The notes below the pieces were generated by a model that searched no databases, was not told the origin of the DNA, and worked only from the letters and a program-made list of their open reading frames with translations. A program made the translations under genes and the position numbers. DNA of 64,000 nucleotides from Candidatus Coatesiibacteriota bacterium. GTDB lineage: Bacteria; RBG-13-66-14; B26-G2; JAUVZD01. Each line of letters begins with the position of its first letter. The stretch's first letter is position 1. Positions 51,565-60,244 of the stretch are shown piece after piece. The stretch is taken from assembly GCA_030602715.1 (NCBI GenBank), contig JAUVZD010000010.1, positions 1-64,000 of the forward strand. Direction: 5' to 3'.

Positions 51565-51996
51565 CTATTCCTCCCCTGCCCCAAGTGAATTCTGAGCCTC
51601 CCGTATGTTTTGGGAGACGGTGAGGATTTCCGTATAATATTTTTCAATATATGAAGACAGCATGTTCAGCGCATCCAGGAAGTGACTGCCTTGCATGTTC
51701 TCCGTGGGCACCTCCACATTCAGGGAGACGGTCCCCTCCTCCTCCATTACAAACTTGGCGAAGTTCATCTCAAAGTTCTTTCTGAGCAGGTGGTGATATA
51801 ATCCCAATCGGCATTCCTCTTTGACCTTGATGGATAGGGGCATCTGCAAAAAAATCCAATGCTCGGTGAGGGTGATGAAAATGCGAAAGGAACCGGATGA
51901 GGTCTTGATGCCCGTCTGCCAGAGGGGTTTGTCCTCAATGCGATTGTAAGGCCAGCCGTCCCCTTTGAGCAATTTCTCTATGGTGGAAGGGTCCAA
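51565..51996 (-). CDS. CesT/YbjN-like chaperone-fold protein
   Basis: 143 aa. The layout (short N-terminal helix, I-F-I-T-L-T-E-H-W-I-F-L-Q-M-P-L, L-Y-H-H-L-L-R-K-N-F-E-M-N-F-A-K-F, then V-S-L-N-V-E-V-P and a long C-terminal helix) matches the type III chaperone-like/YbjN alpha-beta fold. No type III secretion genes occur here. Starts at TTG after GGTGAGG. Partner unknown. Confidence 0.6.
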   Translation of the reverse strand: MDPSTIEKLLKGDGWPYNRIEDKPLWQTGIKTSSGSFRIFITLTEHWIFLQMPLSIKVKEECRLGLYHHLLRKNFEMNFAKFVMEEEGTVSLNVEVPTENMQGSHFLDALNMLSSYIEKYYTEILTVSQNIREAQNSLGAGEE

Positions 51997-52070
51997 TTTA
52001 ACCTCACCGGGTGTAGCAAGCGGACTGCGATTAAAAAATATTATAGTGAAATGTGAAGATTATGCAACGA

Positions 52071-52110
52071 AAAAAGTAAGAGCCGGGGGAGGAGTTCACC
52101 GGCTCTTTCT
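52071..52110 (-). terminator. Terminator after the PorV-like gene
   Basis: Stem AAGAGCCGG / CCGGCTCTT (52078-52086 with 52099-52107) followed on the minus strand by a T-rich run. Confidence 0.7.
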
Positions 52111-52127
52111 GTTAAACCACTGCGATT

Positions 52128-53063
52128 TTAGAAGCCCAAACCCAGAGTGATGCGGTGAGCGTCGCCGAAATCAGCCTCGCTTATGGTGGAGTAAGAGTAA
52201 TCCACCCTGAGACCGATCCCGCCCAGGTCGTGGCTTACACCAACACCGGTGGAGTATTCCTCAAGGTCCGTGTTTCCCTTGTAACCCAGCCGAATGAGAA
52301 TCGTATTGATGACGGTCAACTCTGTGCCCAGGTTATACTGCAGTCTGTTTCCCTGGGGCTTGACCAGGTCAAAGGCGGCTAACAGGGAGAAATTCTCGTC
52401 GGGGATGGGCAGGGTGTAGGCGAATCCCCCTCTCATAACAATGGGTAGTTTGGCGCTCTCATTTATGAATTTCAACTCGGTTCCCATATTGGCGCCGGAG
52501 AAACCCACGCACAGTCCTCTGAGCGGTGTGTCGTAAAGGACGCCGAGGTCGCCGGCATAAGCGCTCCCGCTCTCCGACCCTATCTTCTGCTGAATATATT
52601 TGAAGTTAGCCCCCACATGGATGTCGGTAAATAGACTGCGGGCATATGATAGATAGACTGCCATATCCTTGGCGGAGAATATTCCCGTGGGGTTGCCCAT
52701 CTCATCGTAACCGGCAATGTCGCCGTAGCTCAGATAGCTGAGTCCGCCCCCGAAAGTGCCAAGTCTTCCCAGGCTGTAACCGATGCTGAAGAATTCATAG
52801 CGGGTGTCAACCAACCACTCGTTGTGGGTGAAGGTGAGGTCGCCCTTCTCTATCCTGACCAGACCGGCTGGATTCCAGTAGATGGAGCTGGAGTCGTTGG
52901 TGGTCGCTACCTGAGCCTCTCCCATAGCGGTAGCCCGGGCACTGACCCCTATCTTCAGGAAGGGTGCGGCGTATGTGCCGGTATTTTCGTCTGCTGTTGC
53001 GGCAAAAGGCGGAAGGATGAGCAAAATAAGCAGAGTCAATGCTATTGTTTTACAGGTTTCCAT
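52128..53063 (-). CDS. PorV/PorQ-family outer-membrane barrel
   Basis: 311 aa. Signal peptide, then A-P-F-L-K-I-G-V-S-A-R-A-T-A-M-G-E-A-Q-V and S-S-I-Y-W-N-P-A-G-L, the clear signature of the FadL-like PorV/PorQ/UPF0164 group. It ends in H-R-I-T-L-G-L-G-F. In T9SS bacteria PorV shuttles cargo from the translocon to the attachment complex and PorQ is related. Which of the two this is cannot be told. The strong promoter upstream suggests abundant expression. Its presence fits the T9SS-tailed proteins in the window. Confidence 0.9.
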   Translation of the reverse strand: METCKTIALTLLILLILPPFAATADENTGTYAAPFLKIGVSARATAMGEAQVATTNDSSSIYWNPAGLVRIEKGDLTFTHNEWLVDTRYEFFSIGYSLGRLGTFGGGLSYLSYGDIAGYDEMGNPTGIFSAKDMAVYLSYARSLFTDIHVGANFKYIQQKIGSESGSAYAGDLGVLYDTPLRGLCVGFSGANMGTELKFINESAKLPIVMRGGFAYTLPIPDENFSLLAAFDLVKPQGNRLQYNLGTELTVINTILIRLGYKGNTDLEEYSTGVGVSHDLGGIGLRVDYSYSTISEADFGDAHRITLGLGF

Positions 53064-53095
53064 TATATCCCCCCTTTGGTGATTTAACCTTATAT

Positions 53096-53124
53096 ATTAT
53101 AACCTTAATCACCCGATTCGGCAA
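53096..53124 (-). promoter_or_regulatory. Sigma70-type promoter for the PorV-like gene
   Basis: Minus strand TTGCCG (53124-53119), 17-nt spacer, TATAAT (53101-53096). Confidence 0.7.
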
Positions 53125-53225
53125 GGTTTTTTTGAGAGATTTCAAATGCTTATCCGCTTAATGTCCCCTAAAAGGCTTGATTTGTATCCACTTCAGATAT
53201 ATGATTGCCAGTCGGGAGGTGGCGG

Positions 53226-53705
53226 ATGAATCTTTTAAGGGTATCGGTCGTCGTGGGGATGGTTCTGCTCGCAGGTTTGCCTTTCGTCTGCTCCTGCTCG
53301 CCAAAGGCGAAGATTGAGCGGCTCAAAGAGGAGTGCTCCGTTCAGGTCAGCGATGTGCGGGTGGAGGCGATTACCCTTCTGAATATGGAGCTTGCGGTTG
53401 ACCTGGTCATCCTGAATCCCACCAGCGAGAGCCTGACCGCAAAGAAAATCACCTATACCATCTCGCTTAACGATGTTAAGGTGGGACATGGGTTGGTGGA
53501 GCAGGAGCTTGAGCTGGTCAAGATGGGGGAGACCGCCTTCACGCTACCGGTCAATATCTCCCTGATATCGCTCACCGGGGGCGCGGAGCGGATATTGACC
53601 GAGAGGCGAGCCGAATGCACTGTTGAGGGCTACATTCTGATAGATCTGTTCCTTGCCGACTTCCAGCTTCCTTTTCAGGTGAGGAAAGAGGTTCTGCTGA
53701 AATAA
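53226..53705 (+). CDS. LEA14-like (WHy domain) lipoprotein
   Basis: 159 aa from ATG 53226 (GGGAGGTGGCGG site). Signal M-N-L-L-R-V-S-V-V-V-G-M-V-L-L-A-G, then F-V-C-S-C-S, a lipobox. The mature part has V-R-V-E-A-I-T-L-L-N-M-E-L-A-V-D-L-V-I-L-N-P and I-T-Y-T-I-S-L-N-D-V-K-V-G-H-G, the LEA_2/WHy beta-sandwich pattern (N-P-x-x-x-x-x). Periplasmic, function unknown in bacteria; often tied to stress. Confidence 0.82.
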   Translation: MNLLRVSVVVGMVLLAGLPFVCSCSPKAKIERLKEECSVQVSDVRVEAITLLNMELAVDLVILNPTSESLTAKKITYTISLNDVKVGHGLVEQELELVKMGETAFTLPVNISLISLTGGAERILTERRAECTVEGYILIDLFLADFQLPFQVRKEVLLK

Positions 53706-53742
53706 TCAGAGTGAGGCGTCGGTTACGGGAAGGGGTATCTCA

Positions 53743-54342
53743 ATGAAATTGGGAGAGTTTCTCTTCCGCTACCGCTCTTATACTCCCATCCCCCTGATAA
53801 TTCTGGTGTTGGTCTTCTCCCGCCCCACCCTGGGTGGCATAATTGTGGGCTATCCGATGGTCGTCTGCGGAGAGCTTCTGCGCTTATGGTCGGCGGCACA
53901 CATCGGAGGGAGTTCGCGCAGCTGTCGGGTGGGCGCCCAGCACCTGGTCACCACCGGTCCCTACGGCTACATTCGCAATCCCCTCTATCTGGGAAATGTG
54001 ATAATCGCCTGCGGGGAGACCATAGCCGCAAGTTCCCTCTTTCCCATAATGCTTCTCGTGGTGCTCGCTTTCCTTTGCATCCAGTATGCTCTGATTATCC
54101 CCCTTGAGGAGGGTGAGCTTTCCGCACGCTTTCCCCGCTTCGTCTCCTACCGCAAGAATGTGCGCCGCATCATCCCCCGGGCTGGCCCTTATGGGGGTGA
54201 GGGGGAAGCCGACTGGCGGGTGGGTCTGCGCTCGGAGAGGGCTACCTTGATTTTGCGGGTGGTGCTTTTGGCGGTGATTGTGGGGATGGGGCTCTGGGGG
54301 GGGGACCTGAGCAATCTGCAATTTGCGACCATATTCGGCTGA
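53743..54342 (+). CDS. Isoprenylcysteine carboxyl methyltransferase-family membrane protein
   Basis: 199 aa, about five membrane helices. ICMT/PEMT-type motif: H-L-V-T-T-G-P-Y-G-Y-I-R-N-P-L-Y-L-G-N, and later L-E-E-G-E-L-S-A-R-F-P-R-F-V-S-Y. The R-N-P-L-Y element binds SAM. Bacterial members methylate unknown lipids or small molecules. GAAGGGG site. Confidence 0.9.
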   Translation: MKLGEFLFRYRSYTPIPLIILVLVFSRPTLGGIIVGYPMVVCGELLRLWSAAHIGGSSRSCRVGAQHLVTTGPYGYIRNPLYLGNVIIACGETIAASSLFPIMLLVVLAFLCIQYALIIPLEEGELSARFPRFVSYRKNVRRIIPRAGPYGGEGEADWRVGLRSERATLILRVVLLAVIVGMGLWGGDLSNLQFATIFG

Positions 54343-54359
54343 TAATGGGGGGATTTTTT

Positions 54360-54860
54360 ATGACTGAGATATTTGAGGGGGTGGCCTGGGTCTGCGGTGA
54401 TGACATTGATACCGACCAGATATACCACGGTCAATATCTCCCGCTGACCGACCCCAAGGAGATGGCGAAGCACGCTATGGAGTATGTGCCCGGCCTGGAG
54501 GACTTCGTGAGCAAGGTTAAGCCCGGCGATGTGGTGGTAGCCGGCAAAAACTTCGGCTGTGGCTCCAGCCGGGAGCATGCGGTCATCTGCCTGGCTGAAA
54601 ACGGCGTCTCCTGCGTGGTGGCAAGCTCCTTTGCCCGCATCTTCTACCGCAATGCGGTCAATCTGGGCTTCCCGGTCCTGGAATGCCCCGGGGTGAATAA
54701 GCATTTTAAAAGCGGGGATGGAATCAGGGTGAATCCCAAGACCGGCGAGGTGGAAAACCTGAGCTCCGGAGAAAAACTTCAAGGAAAGCCCGTCTCCGGA
54801 CTGGAGGAGGAGATAGCCCGTGCCGGGGGCTTGCTGGAGTATCTGAGGAAACGGGAATAG
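54360..54860 (+). CDS. leuD: Second 3-isopropylmalate dehydratase-type small subunit
   Basis: 166 aa from ATG 54360. Swivel motifs [27 protein letters not shown] and S-S-F-A-R-I-F-Y-R-N-A-V-N-L-G. The substrate-specificity loop differs from the first LeuD (Y-H-G-Q-Y-L versus F-P-G-K-Y-L), so it may serve another substrate, such as homoaconitate or methylmalate. No large subunit is next to it; it starts 17 bp after the ICMT gene. Confidence 0.9.
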   Translation: MTEIFEGVAWVCGDDIDTDQIYHGQYLPLTDPKEMAKHAMEYVPGLEDFVSKVKPGDVVVAGKNFGCGSSREHAVICLAENGVSCVVASSFARIFYRNAVNLGFPVLECPGVNKHFKSGDGIRVNPKTGEVENLSSGEKLQGKPVSGLEEEIARAGGLLEYLRKRE

Positions 54861-54881
54861 GGGTATCTTTGCTTATGAACC

Positions 54882-54912
54882 AGCCCCCCATCTTTTTTGG
54901 GGGGCTTTTAGT
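54882..54912. terminator. Bidirectional terminator
   Basis: AGCCCCCCA / TGGGGGGCT with a T-rich loop and TTTTAGTTT tail between leuD (+) and the convergent outer-membrane gene. Confidence 0.75.
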
Positions 54913-54927
54913 TTGTTTAAATCATCC

Positions 54928-55728
54928 CTAGAACACGAACGCCGGACCGCCCACAAACATAAGCAAATAGCCCCCGTCGGTAAACTGGCGATAGTCCAGA
55001 TAGGTGGTGGCGCCGATGTGCTCACTGAAGTAAAAGACATTGCGGTTGACCAGATTGACGGTGTTCTTCTTATCCACATCGTCAAAACAGCGCTTGTAGT
55101 AGAATTTTGTCACCAGGTTGATGAAGGGCAGGGGCTTGTAGCCGAAACGAGCGCCGAAGAGGATGGATTTGTATCGCTCCTTTATGTCTGGGGGCATGGG
55201 GCTTTTGAAATCAATATTGACCATATCATACATAAAGCCCACCCAGGGGTTTAAGTAGGAGCCGTATTTGCCGAACTTATATTTTACCCCGACCAGGGGA
55301 AAGGGGGTGATGATGTCGGTATCCACAGTATCCGTGCAGTTGAATATGGTCACCAAGCCGAAGCCGGCGTTTATGCTGAAGCTGCCCTTGATGTAGGGAT
55401 AGACATCCATATAGGCGATATTCCCGATGGTCTTGATCTCCCCGAGCTTAGCGTAAAAGGGATATACCTCAAAGATGATGCGCTTATGAATGCCGTGCAC
55501 CAGGGCGCCGATGGACCAGCCGTCGCTGACCTGCAGGTCATCCGCTTGTGGCCCCCCTCCTCCTTGGGGCTGAGCGAAACGGACGAAGCCCGGCTGAGGG
55601 GAGATGACCCAGGTGAAGCCCTCACCGTGAACCGCTGTCGCTTGATTTGTGGAGATGGCGGATGAGAAGATGACGGCGACTACAATTATGAAAAGCCACA
55701 TCTTGACTGCAGAGCCGTTGGGTTTCAT
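54928..55728 (-). CDS. Outer-membrane protein, unknown family
   Basis: 266 aa from ATG 55728, where AAAGGATGG lies at normal spacing. Signal region M-K-P-N-G-S-A-V-K-M-W-L-F-I-I-V-V-A-V-I-F. The mature chain alternates aromatic and polar residues in many beta strands (I-F-E-V-Y-P-F-Y-A-K-L, V-K-Y-K-F-G-K-Y-G-S-Y) and ends V-G-G-P-A-F-V-F. Barrel of unknown function. Confidence 0.7.
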   Translation of the reverse strand: MKPNGSAVKMWLFIIVVAVIFSSAISTNQATAVHGEGFTWVISPQPGFVRFAQPQGGGGPQADDLQVSDGWSIGALVHGIHKRIIFEVYPFYAKLGEIKTIGNIAYMDVYPYIKGSFSINAGFGLVTIFNCTDTVDTDIITPFPLVGVKYKFGKYGSYLNPWVGFMYDMVNIDFKSPMPPDIKERYKSILFGARFGYKPLPFINLVTKFYYKRCFDDVDKKNTVNLVNRNVFYFSEHIGATTYLDYRQFTDGGYLLMFVGGPAFVF

Positions 55729-55909
55729 ACCAACCATCCTTTGTTAGTGGGTTTGGAATGATTTGTGTTATGTTAACAAGATTCACGCCAAATACAAGAT
55801 TAAAACCGTTCCCAGGATTTGGGTTGAATATAGCTGGTGAAGGGGGTATAATCTTGAAAATCTGACTTCTTTGAGCGGATACTTACAATCACAATAGGAG
55901 GCTTGGTAA

Positions 55910-57268
55910 GTGCGGGTTAACCCCCGAATTTTCCGTGAGTATGATATCCGTGGTCTGGTGGATGTTGACCTCAACGATACCAGCGTGGAGTTGATAGGCA
56001 AGGGGGTAGGCACCTACCTGCGTAAGAGGGATGTTTCCCAAGCCTCTTTGGGCTGGGACTGTCGGCTCAGTTCGCCAGGCTACCGGGATGCAATTCGGCG
56101 GGGACTGCTCTCCACCGGCGTCGGTGTGGTGGAGATAGGCTCGGTGGCTACCCCGGTCTTCTACTTCGCCAATTATCACTACAACCTTCCGGGCGGGGTG
56201 ATGATAACCGGAAGCCACAACCCGGCGGAGTTCAACGGCTTCAAGGTGGCTTGCGGTAGGGGGACCATCTTCGGGGAGGATATCGGGGAGATATACGAAA
56301 TTATCAACCGAGGGGACTTCCAGAGCGGTGAGGGCAAGGTCAGTAGTATTGACCCCCTGCCGGAATATAAGTCCCACCTGCTCTCCCTCATCAGCAGAGA
56401 TGCTCCATTGAAGGTGGTGGTGGATGCCGGCTCGGGAATGGCTGGTCCCATCGCCCCGGAACTACTTGAAGCCTGTGGCTGTCAGGTAATCCCCCTCTAC
56501 TGTCAGCCGGACGGTCGCTTTCCCCATCACCATCCCGACCCCACGGTTCTGGAGAATCTTGCCGACCTGATAGCAACAGTAAAGAAGGAGCAGGCGGATG
56601 TGGGCATCGCCTTTGACGGCGACGCCGACCGCATCGGCGCCACAGATGAGCGAGGCGAGGTGGTCTTCGGCGACCGCCTGTTAGCTCTCTACGCCCGGGA
56701 GGTGCTGGCAAAACATCCCGGCGCTAAGATAATCTTTGAGGTCAAGTGCTCCCAGGCGCTGATTGAGGACATTTCCGCTCACGGCGGGGTGCCCATTATG
56801 TGGAAGACGGGTCACTCGCTGATAGAGCGGAAGATTCACCAGGAGAAGGCGCTACTGGCGGGGGAGATGAGCGGGCATATCTACTTTGCGGACAACTACT
56901 ACGGCTACGACGACGCCCTCTATGCCTCCCTGCGGCTGGTGGAACTTCTTGCTGAGGCGGGGCGCCCCCTCTCCCAAATGCTCGCCGAACTGCCCCAATA
57001 TGTCTCCACCCCGGAGATACGGATTGATTGTCCCGATGATGTCAAATTTGATGTGGTGGAGGAGCTCACGGAGTTCTTCAGTAGGGATTATGACACCATA
57101 ACCGTGGACGGTGTGCGGGTCAACTTCGGCGACGGCTGGGGGCTCATCCGCGCCTCCAACACTCAGCCGGCGCTGGTCCTGCGCTTTGAGGCGAAGACGG
57201 AAGAACGGTTGGAGGAGATTAGGGGGTTGATGGAGGGTAAGCTGGAGGAAGTGATGGGGAAAAGATAG
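55910..57268 (+). CDS. Phosphomannomutase/phosphoglucomutase
   Basis: 452 aa. GTG start behind AGGAGG. All four functional loops of the alpha-D-phosphohexomutase family are present: phosphoserine loop M-I-T-G-S-H-N-P-A-E-F, metal loop F-D-G-D-A-D-R-I-G, sugar loop G-E-M-S-G-H-I-Y-F and phosphate loop R-A-S-N-T-Q-P-A-L-V-L-R. G-E-M-S-G-H is the dual-specificity PMM/PGM form (AlgC-like). It supplies mannose-1-P or glucose-1-P for glycan synthesis. Confidence 0.95.
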   Translation: MRVNPRIFREYDIRGLVDVDLNDTSVELIGKGVGTYLRKRDVSQASLGWDCRLSSPGYRDAIRRGLLSTGVGVVEIGSVATPVFYFANYHYNLPGGVMITGSHNPAEFNGFKVACGRGTIFGEDIGEIYEIINRGDFQSGEGKVSSIDPLPEYKSHLLSLISRDAPLKVVVDAGSGMAGPIAPELLEACGCQVIPLYCQPDGRFPHHHPDPTVLENLADLIATVKKEQADVGIAFDGDADRIGATDERGEVVFGDRLLALYAREVLAKHPGAKIIFEVKCSQALIEDISAHGGVPIMWKTGHSLIERKIHQEKALLAGEMSGHIYFADNYYGYDDALYASLRLVELLAEAGRPLSQMLAELPQYVSTPEIRIDCPDDVKFDVVEELTEFFSRDYDTITVDGVRVNFGDGWGLIRASNTQPALVLRFEAKTEERLEEIRGLMEGKLEEVMGKR

Positions 57269-57369
57269 GCGAGGATTAACATACTCGCTTTTTTGGGAGT
57301 GAAAAAGAGGGCGGTTGAGCCGCCCTCTCGTTTTATTTGGATAAACTCCGTTCTATCTCACCACCACCG
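57267..57369. repeat. 103-bp direct repeat, copy A (3' end of T9SS protein copy 3)
   Basis: Matches 59133-59235 without gaps and with three mismatches by my count. It contains a GGCGAGGATT hairpin, a second hairpin (GAGGGCGG / CCGCCCTC), the stop codon and the last codons (V-V-V-R) of the T9SS tail. The hairpins probably terminate transcription from both sides. Confidence 0.95.
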
Positions 57370-59034
57370 CCCTGGCGCTAACCTCAGCGCCGTGGTAAGA
57401 CGCCCGCAAGGTGTAAACCCCGCTCGCCAGACCGGAGCATCCAGTATCGCTTCCAGCTCGGTGGGCTCGGTAGCCTCAAGATGTTGGCTGAGCACCAGCC
57501 TTCCCGACAGGTCGTATAGCATAAGTTCCACAGGACCGGCTTCAGGCAGAGCCAGCAGGCAGGTCAGCATGTCGGACGCCGGATTGGGGTAGAGGGCTAA
57601 GATGGCGAAGGAGGCTGGTAGTAGCCCGGCTGTTGCTTGAGTGGTGCCCAGGGTCTCCTGGCTGTCATCGGCGAGCACTGCGGATAGCTTGTATTCGTAA
57701 GCGACGCCGGGTTCCACATCCGAGTCGGTGTAGGTATAAGGATTCTCGCCGGTGATGATGGTGGGATTAATCTTTATCCAGTCGTCTTTAATGCCATGAT
57801 GGGCGATGTCGGCGAGGGAAGACTGTTCCGCGGACAACTCCCGGCGGTAGAGGTTGAAGCCGGTTATTTGGTCGCCCTCGGTTATATCCACACTCCATCG
57901 TAAGGAGATGGCGGAGTTATCTGGTTTGGCGGTGAAGTGGTCCAGGGTGATTTTGCTTATTGTTCCATACCAAGCATATTTTAGGTCTTGATTGGAGATG
58001 GCGTAATATGAGATATGAGGATAGTCTTGGTTGTCCAAGGCGAGGGAGGTATACCAGCCCACTTTTCCTTGATAGTCAACAACTTGGATGTCCCATTCAC
58101 TACCTGTCCAATGTGCGTATTTGAGATCACCGTTGGTGTCGTCATAATACGATATGTGAGGGTAGTCCTGGCTGTCGATAGAAAGGGAATTTTCATCACC
58201 TACATGCCCATTGTCGTCCACAGTCTGAATATCCCAGTTACCACCAGTCCATTGGGCATACCTAAGGTGTTGGAAGGGGTAGTCATCATAGGCATACGAG
58301 ATATGAGGATTCTCTTCACTGTCTAGAGCTATGCAGTTAAACATGCCAACAAACCAATAGTAGTCAATTGTCTGTATGTTCCATTCACTCCCCGTCCAGC
58401 AGGCATACTTGAGGTCGCCGGTGTAGCCACCAACGTAATATGAAATATGTGGGTAGTCATCACCGTCTAGGACGAGGAAGTTATGAGGTCCTGCAAACTC
58501 TTCTGAATCCACAGTCTGTATCTCCCATTCAATTCCCGTCCAACAGGCGTACTTGAGGTTGCTGTCGCCATAAAAAGAGATGTGTGGATGGTCTTGGCTA
58601 TCTAGGGCGATGGAGCTTTGTTCACCTATACCCGCAGCAGAGCCCACAATCTGGATTTCCCATTCACTGCCATTCCATTTGGCATACTTGAGGGCACCGG
58701 TGTAGTAGTCAATATACTCATAATACGTAATATGAGGGAAATCTTGGCTGTCTAGAGCGATTGAGGGCCTACTGCCCACATCCCCTTCTGAGTCCACAGT
58801 ATGAATTTCCCATTCACTCCCCGTCCAACAGGCATACTTGAGGTCGTATTCAAAATCCTCAGAATACGCATATGAGATATGAGGATAGCCCTGACTGTCA
58901 AGAGCCATAGAGGAAAATACTCCAACTATCCCCTCATAGTCCACAATGGTGGTATGCCAGTCTTGAGCAAACAATATATTCCCACCAAGTATGAAAGTTG
59001 CCAAAAAGGCAATCACTACCGCTAAATTGCGCAA
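57358..59034 (-). CDS. Secreted repeat protein with frameshifted T9SS sorting domain, copy 3
   Basis: 558 aa as read, TTG start behind AAGGAGG. Signal M-R-N-L-A-V-V-I-A-F-L-A-T-F-I-L. Seven family repeats, Y-R-R-E linker and sorting domain up to T-E-L-E-A-I-L-D. From there the frame reads A-P-V-W-R-A-G-F-T-P and ends G-R-W-W, while the other frame gives the normal S-G-L-A-S-G-V-Y-T-L-R-A ... V-V-V-R, ending at 57353. One A is missing on the plus strand near 57437/57438 compared with paralog 60245. The sorting tail is therefore broken unless this is a sequence error. Confidence 0.9.
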   Translation of the reverse strand: MRNLAVVIAFLATFILGGNILFAQDWHTTIVDYEGIVGVFSSMALDSQGYPHISYAYSEDFEYDLKYACWTGSEWEIHTVDSEGDVGSRPSIALDSQDFPHITYYEYIDYYTGALKYAKWNGSEWEIQIVGSAAGIGEQSSIALDSQDHPHISFYGDSNLKYACWTGIEWEIQTVDSEEFAGPHNFLVLDGDDYPHISYYVGGYTGDLKYACWTGSEWNIQTIDYYWFVGMFNCIALDSEENPHISYAYDDYPFQHLRYAQWTGGNWDIQTVDDNGHVGDENSLSIDSQDYPHISYYDDTNGDLKYAHWTGSEWDIQVVDYQGKVGWYTSLALDNQDYPHISYYAISNQDLKYAWYGTISKITLDHFTAKPDNSAISLRWSVDITEGDQITGFNLYRRELSAEQSSLADIAHHGIKDDWIKINPTIITGENPYTYTDSDVEPGVAYEYKLSAVLADDSQETLGTTQATAGLLPASFAILALYPNPASDMLTCLLALPEAGPVELMLYDLSGRLVLSQHLEATEPTELEAILDAPVWRAGFTPCGRLTTALRLAPGRWW

Positions 59035-59077
59035 TGTATAACCTCCTTAGTTAATCTCTTATCATTCCACCTTTATC

Positions 59078-59107
59078 ATTTTACCACATCCACACCGCAT
59101 TTGTCAA
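59078..59107 (-). promoter_or_regulatory. Sigma70-type promoter for T9SS protein copy 3
   Basis: Minus strand TTGACA (59107-59102), 18-nt spacer, TAAAAT (59083-59078). Confidence 0.65.
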
Positions 59108-59132
59108 GTGTTAGATTTATTAAAATGATAAA

Positions 59133-59235
59133 AGGCGAGGATTAACATCCTCGCTTTTTTGGGAGTGAAAAAGAGGGCGGTTGAGCCGCCCTCTCATTTT
59201 ATTTGGATAAACTTCGTTCTATCTCACCACCACCG
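59133..59235. repeat. 103-bp direct repeat, copy B (3' end of an unrelated gene)
   Basis: Copy of 57267-57369. Here the first hairpin is perfect (GCGAGGA / TCCTCGC followed by T6). It supplies the final V-V-V-R-stop codons of the membrane protein at 59219-59962. Confidence 0.95.
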
Positions 59236-59962
59236 GCGATGCAGAGCGGTCGAAGGGGTTGGTGCGCAATGCTAGAGAGAAAAGATAGGGATAACTCTCC
59301 TTGAGGTGATTCATGTATGCCAGCCACTCAAGTATCAACTGGACATAGGTTCGTTTTATGTCGCCTGCCAGGTGGGTGTAGTCGGATGGTGGTAGTTTGC
59401 CAAGGTCGTCTCTGTGAGCCAGCTCTTCGGTCAGGTGGAAGACCGCCCACAGGAGGTTGGTGAAGGAGTCGTGCTCCAGCAGGTTGGGATTTTCCAGGAG
59501 GCGGAGCATGAAGTCCCGCCGTTTTACAAGGAAGTCGCGCAGTCGGGGGAGGTCTCCTTTCAGGCTGTCTATTCGGTAATCTTTTTCCTGTATCGCTTTG
59601 GTGACCAGCCGGAACTGCGCACCGGACCAATCGTTGCTGATAATAAGTTTGTCAATGACATCCGCCGGGTCGGGGTCGAAATCTATGGTGAACTTCAACA
59701 GGTCAATCCCCACCTCGCTGAAGAAAGCCCCAATCACCATATTCATCTTTTGCATCAAAGCCCGCTTTTCCCTAATGGTCAGTAAGCGGTGGATGAACAG
59801 GGTGACCAAGAGAACCTCAATAGGGACGAAGGCGATATCCCCCACCAAATAGATGAAGATGTGGTGAGAATCATGGAAGGCGGTGTAATGGATGAGATAG
59901 ACGATGATTGAGGTTGCGATTAGGGCTAATGCCACCTTTACCTGCCAGTTTATCTTTTTCAT
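59219..59962 (-). CDS. Membrane protein with large cytoplasmic helical domain
   Basis: 247 aa. Two N-terminal membrane helices (A-L-A-L-I-A-T-S-I-I-V-Y-L-I-H-Y and I-F-I-Y-L-V-G-D-I-A-F-V-P-I-E-V-L-L-V-T-L-F) followed by a helical soluble part with F-F-S-E-V-G-I-D-L-L, R-D-F-L-V-K-R-R-D-F-M-L-R-L-L-E-N-P-N and H-L-T-E-E-L. I recognise this only as a conserved hypothetical type. The very end (S-P-V-V-V-R) comes from the duplicated 3' end of the T9SS paralog. Confidence 0.8.
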   Translation of the reverse strand: MKKINWQVKVALALIATSIIVYLIHYTAFHDSHHIFIYLVGDIAFVPIEVLLVTLFIHRLLTIREKRALMQKMNMVIGAFFSEVGIDLLKFTIDFDPDPADVIDKLIISNDWSGAQFRLVTKAIQEKDYRIDSLKGDLPRLRDFLVKRRDFMLRLLENPNLLEHDSFTNLLWAVFHLTEELAHRDDLGKLPPSDYTHLAGDIKRTYVQLILEWLAYMNHLKESYPYLFSLALRTNPFDRSASPVVVR

Positions 59963-60159
59963 GGGTGTTTCCTTCCTTTATTTGGGATTTTTTTTGATGC
60001 TTGGAACGATTGCTGAGCTGTTCAATCCCTCTTCACCAAAATATGAATCATGGCGGAGCCGACGATAGCCCCAAAAACCCATTTCATATGGTGAATATAC
60101 TCAAGGGGGGAGTTTATGTCAAGGGAAGATGGGGGAGGGGGGGGGTGATATGAAAGCAT

Positions 60160-60189
60160 AAAAAAGCTGATGGGGAATTACCCCATCAG
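60160..60189 (-). terminator. Terminator after T9SS protein copy 4
   Basis: Stem CTGATGGGG / CCCCATCAG followed on the minus strand by GC and T6. Its layout and the AGAAGGCG flank resemble the terminator at 9239-9269. Confidence 0.8.
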
Positions 60190-60244
60190 TAGAAGGCGAG
60201 GATACACGGACATAGAAGGCGGATATATATATTCTCCCAGTGTT

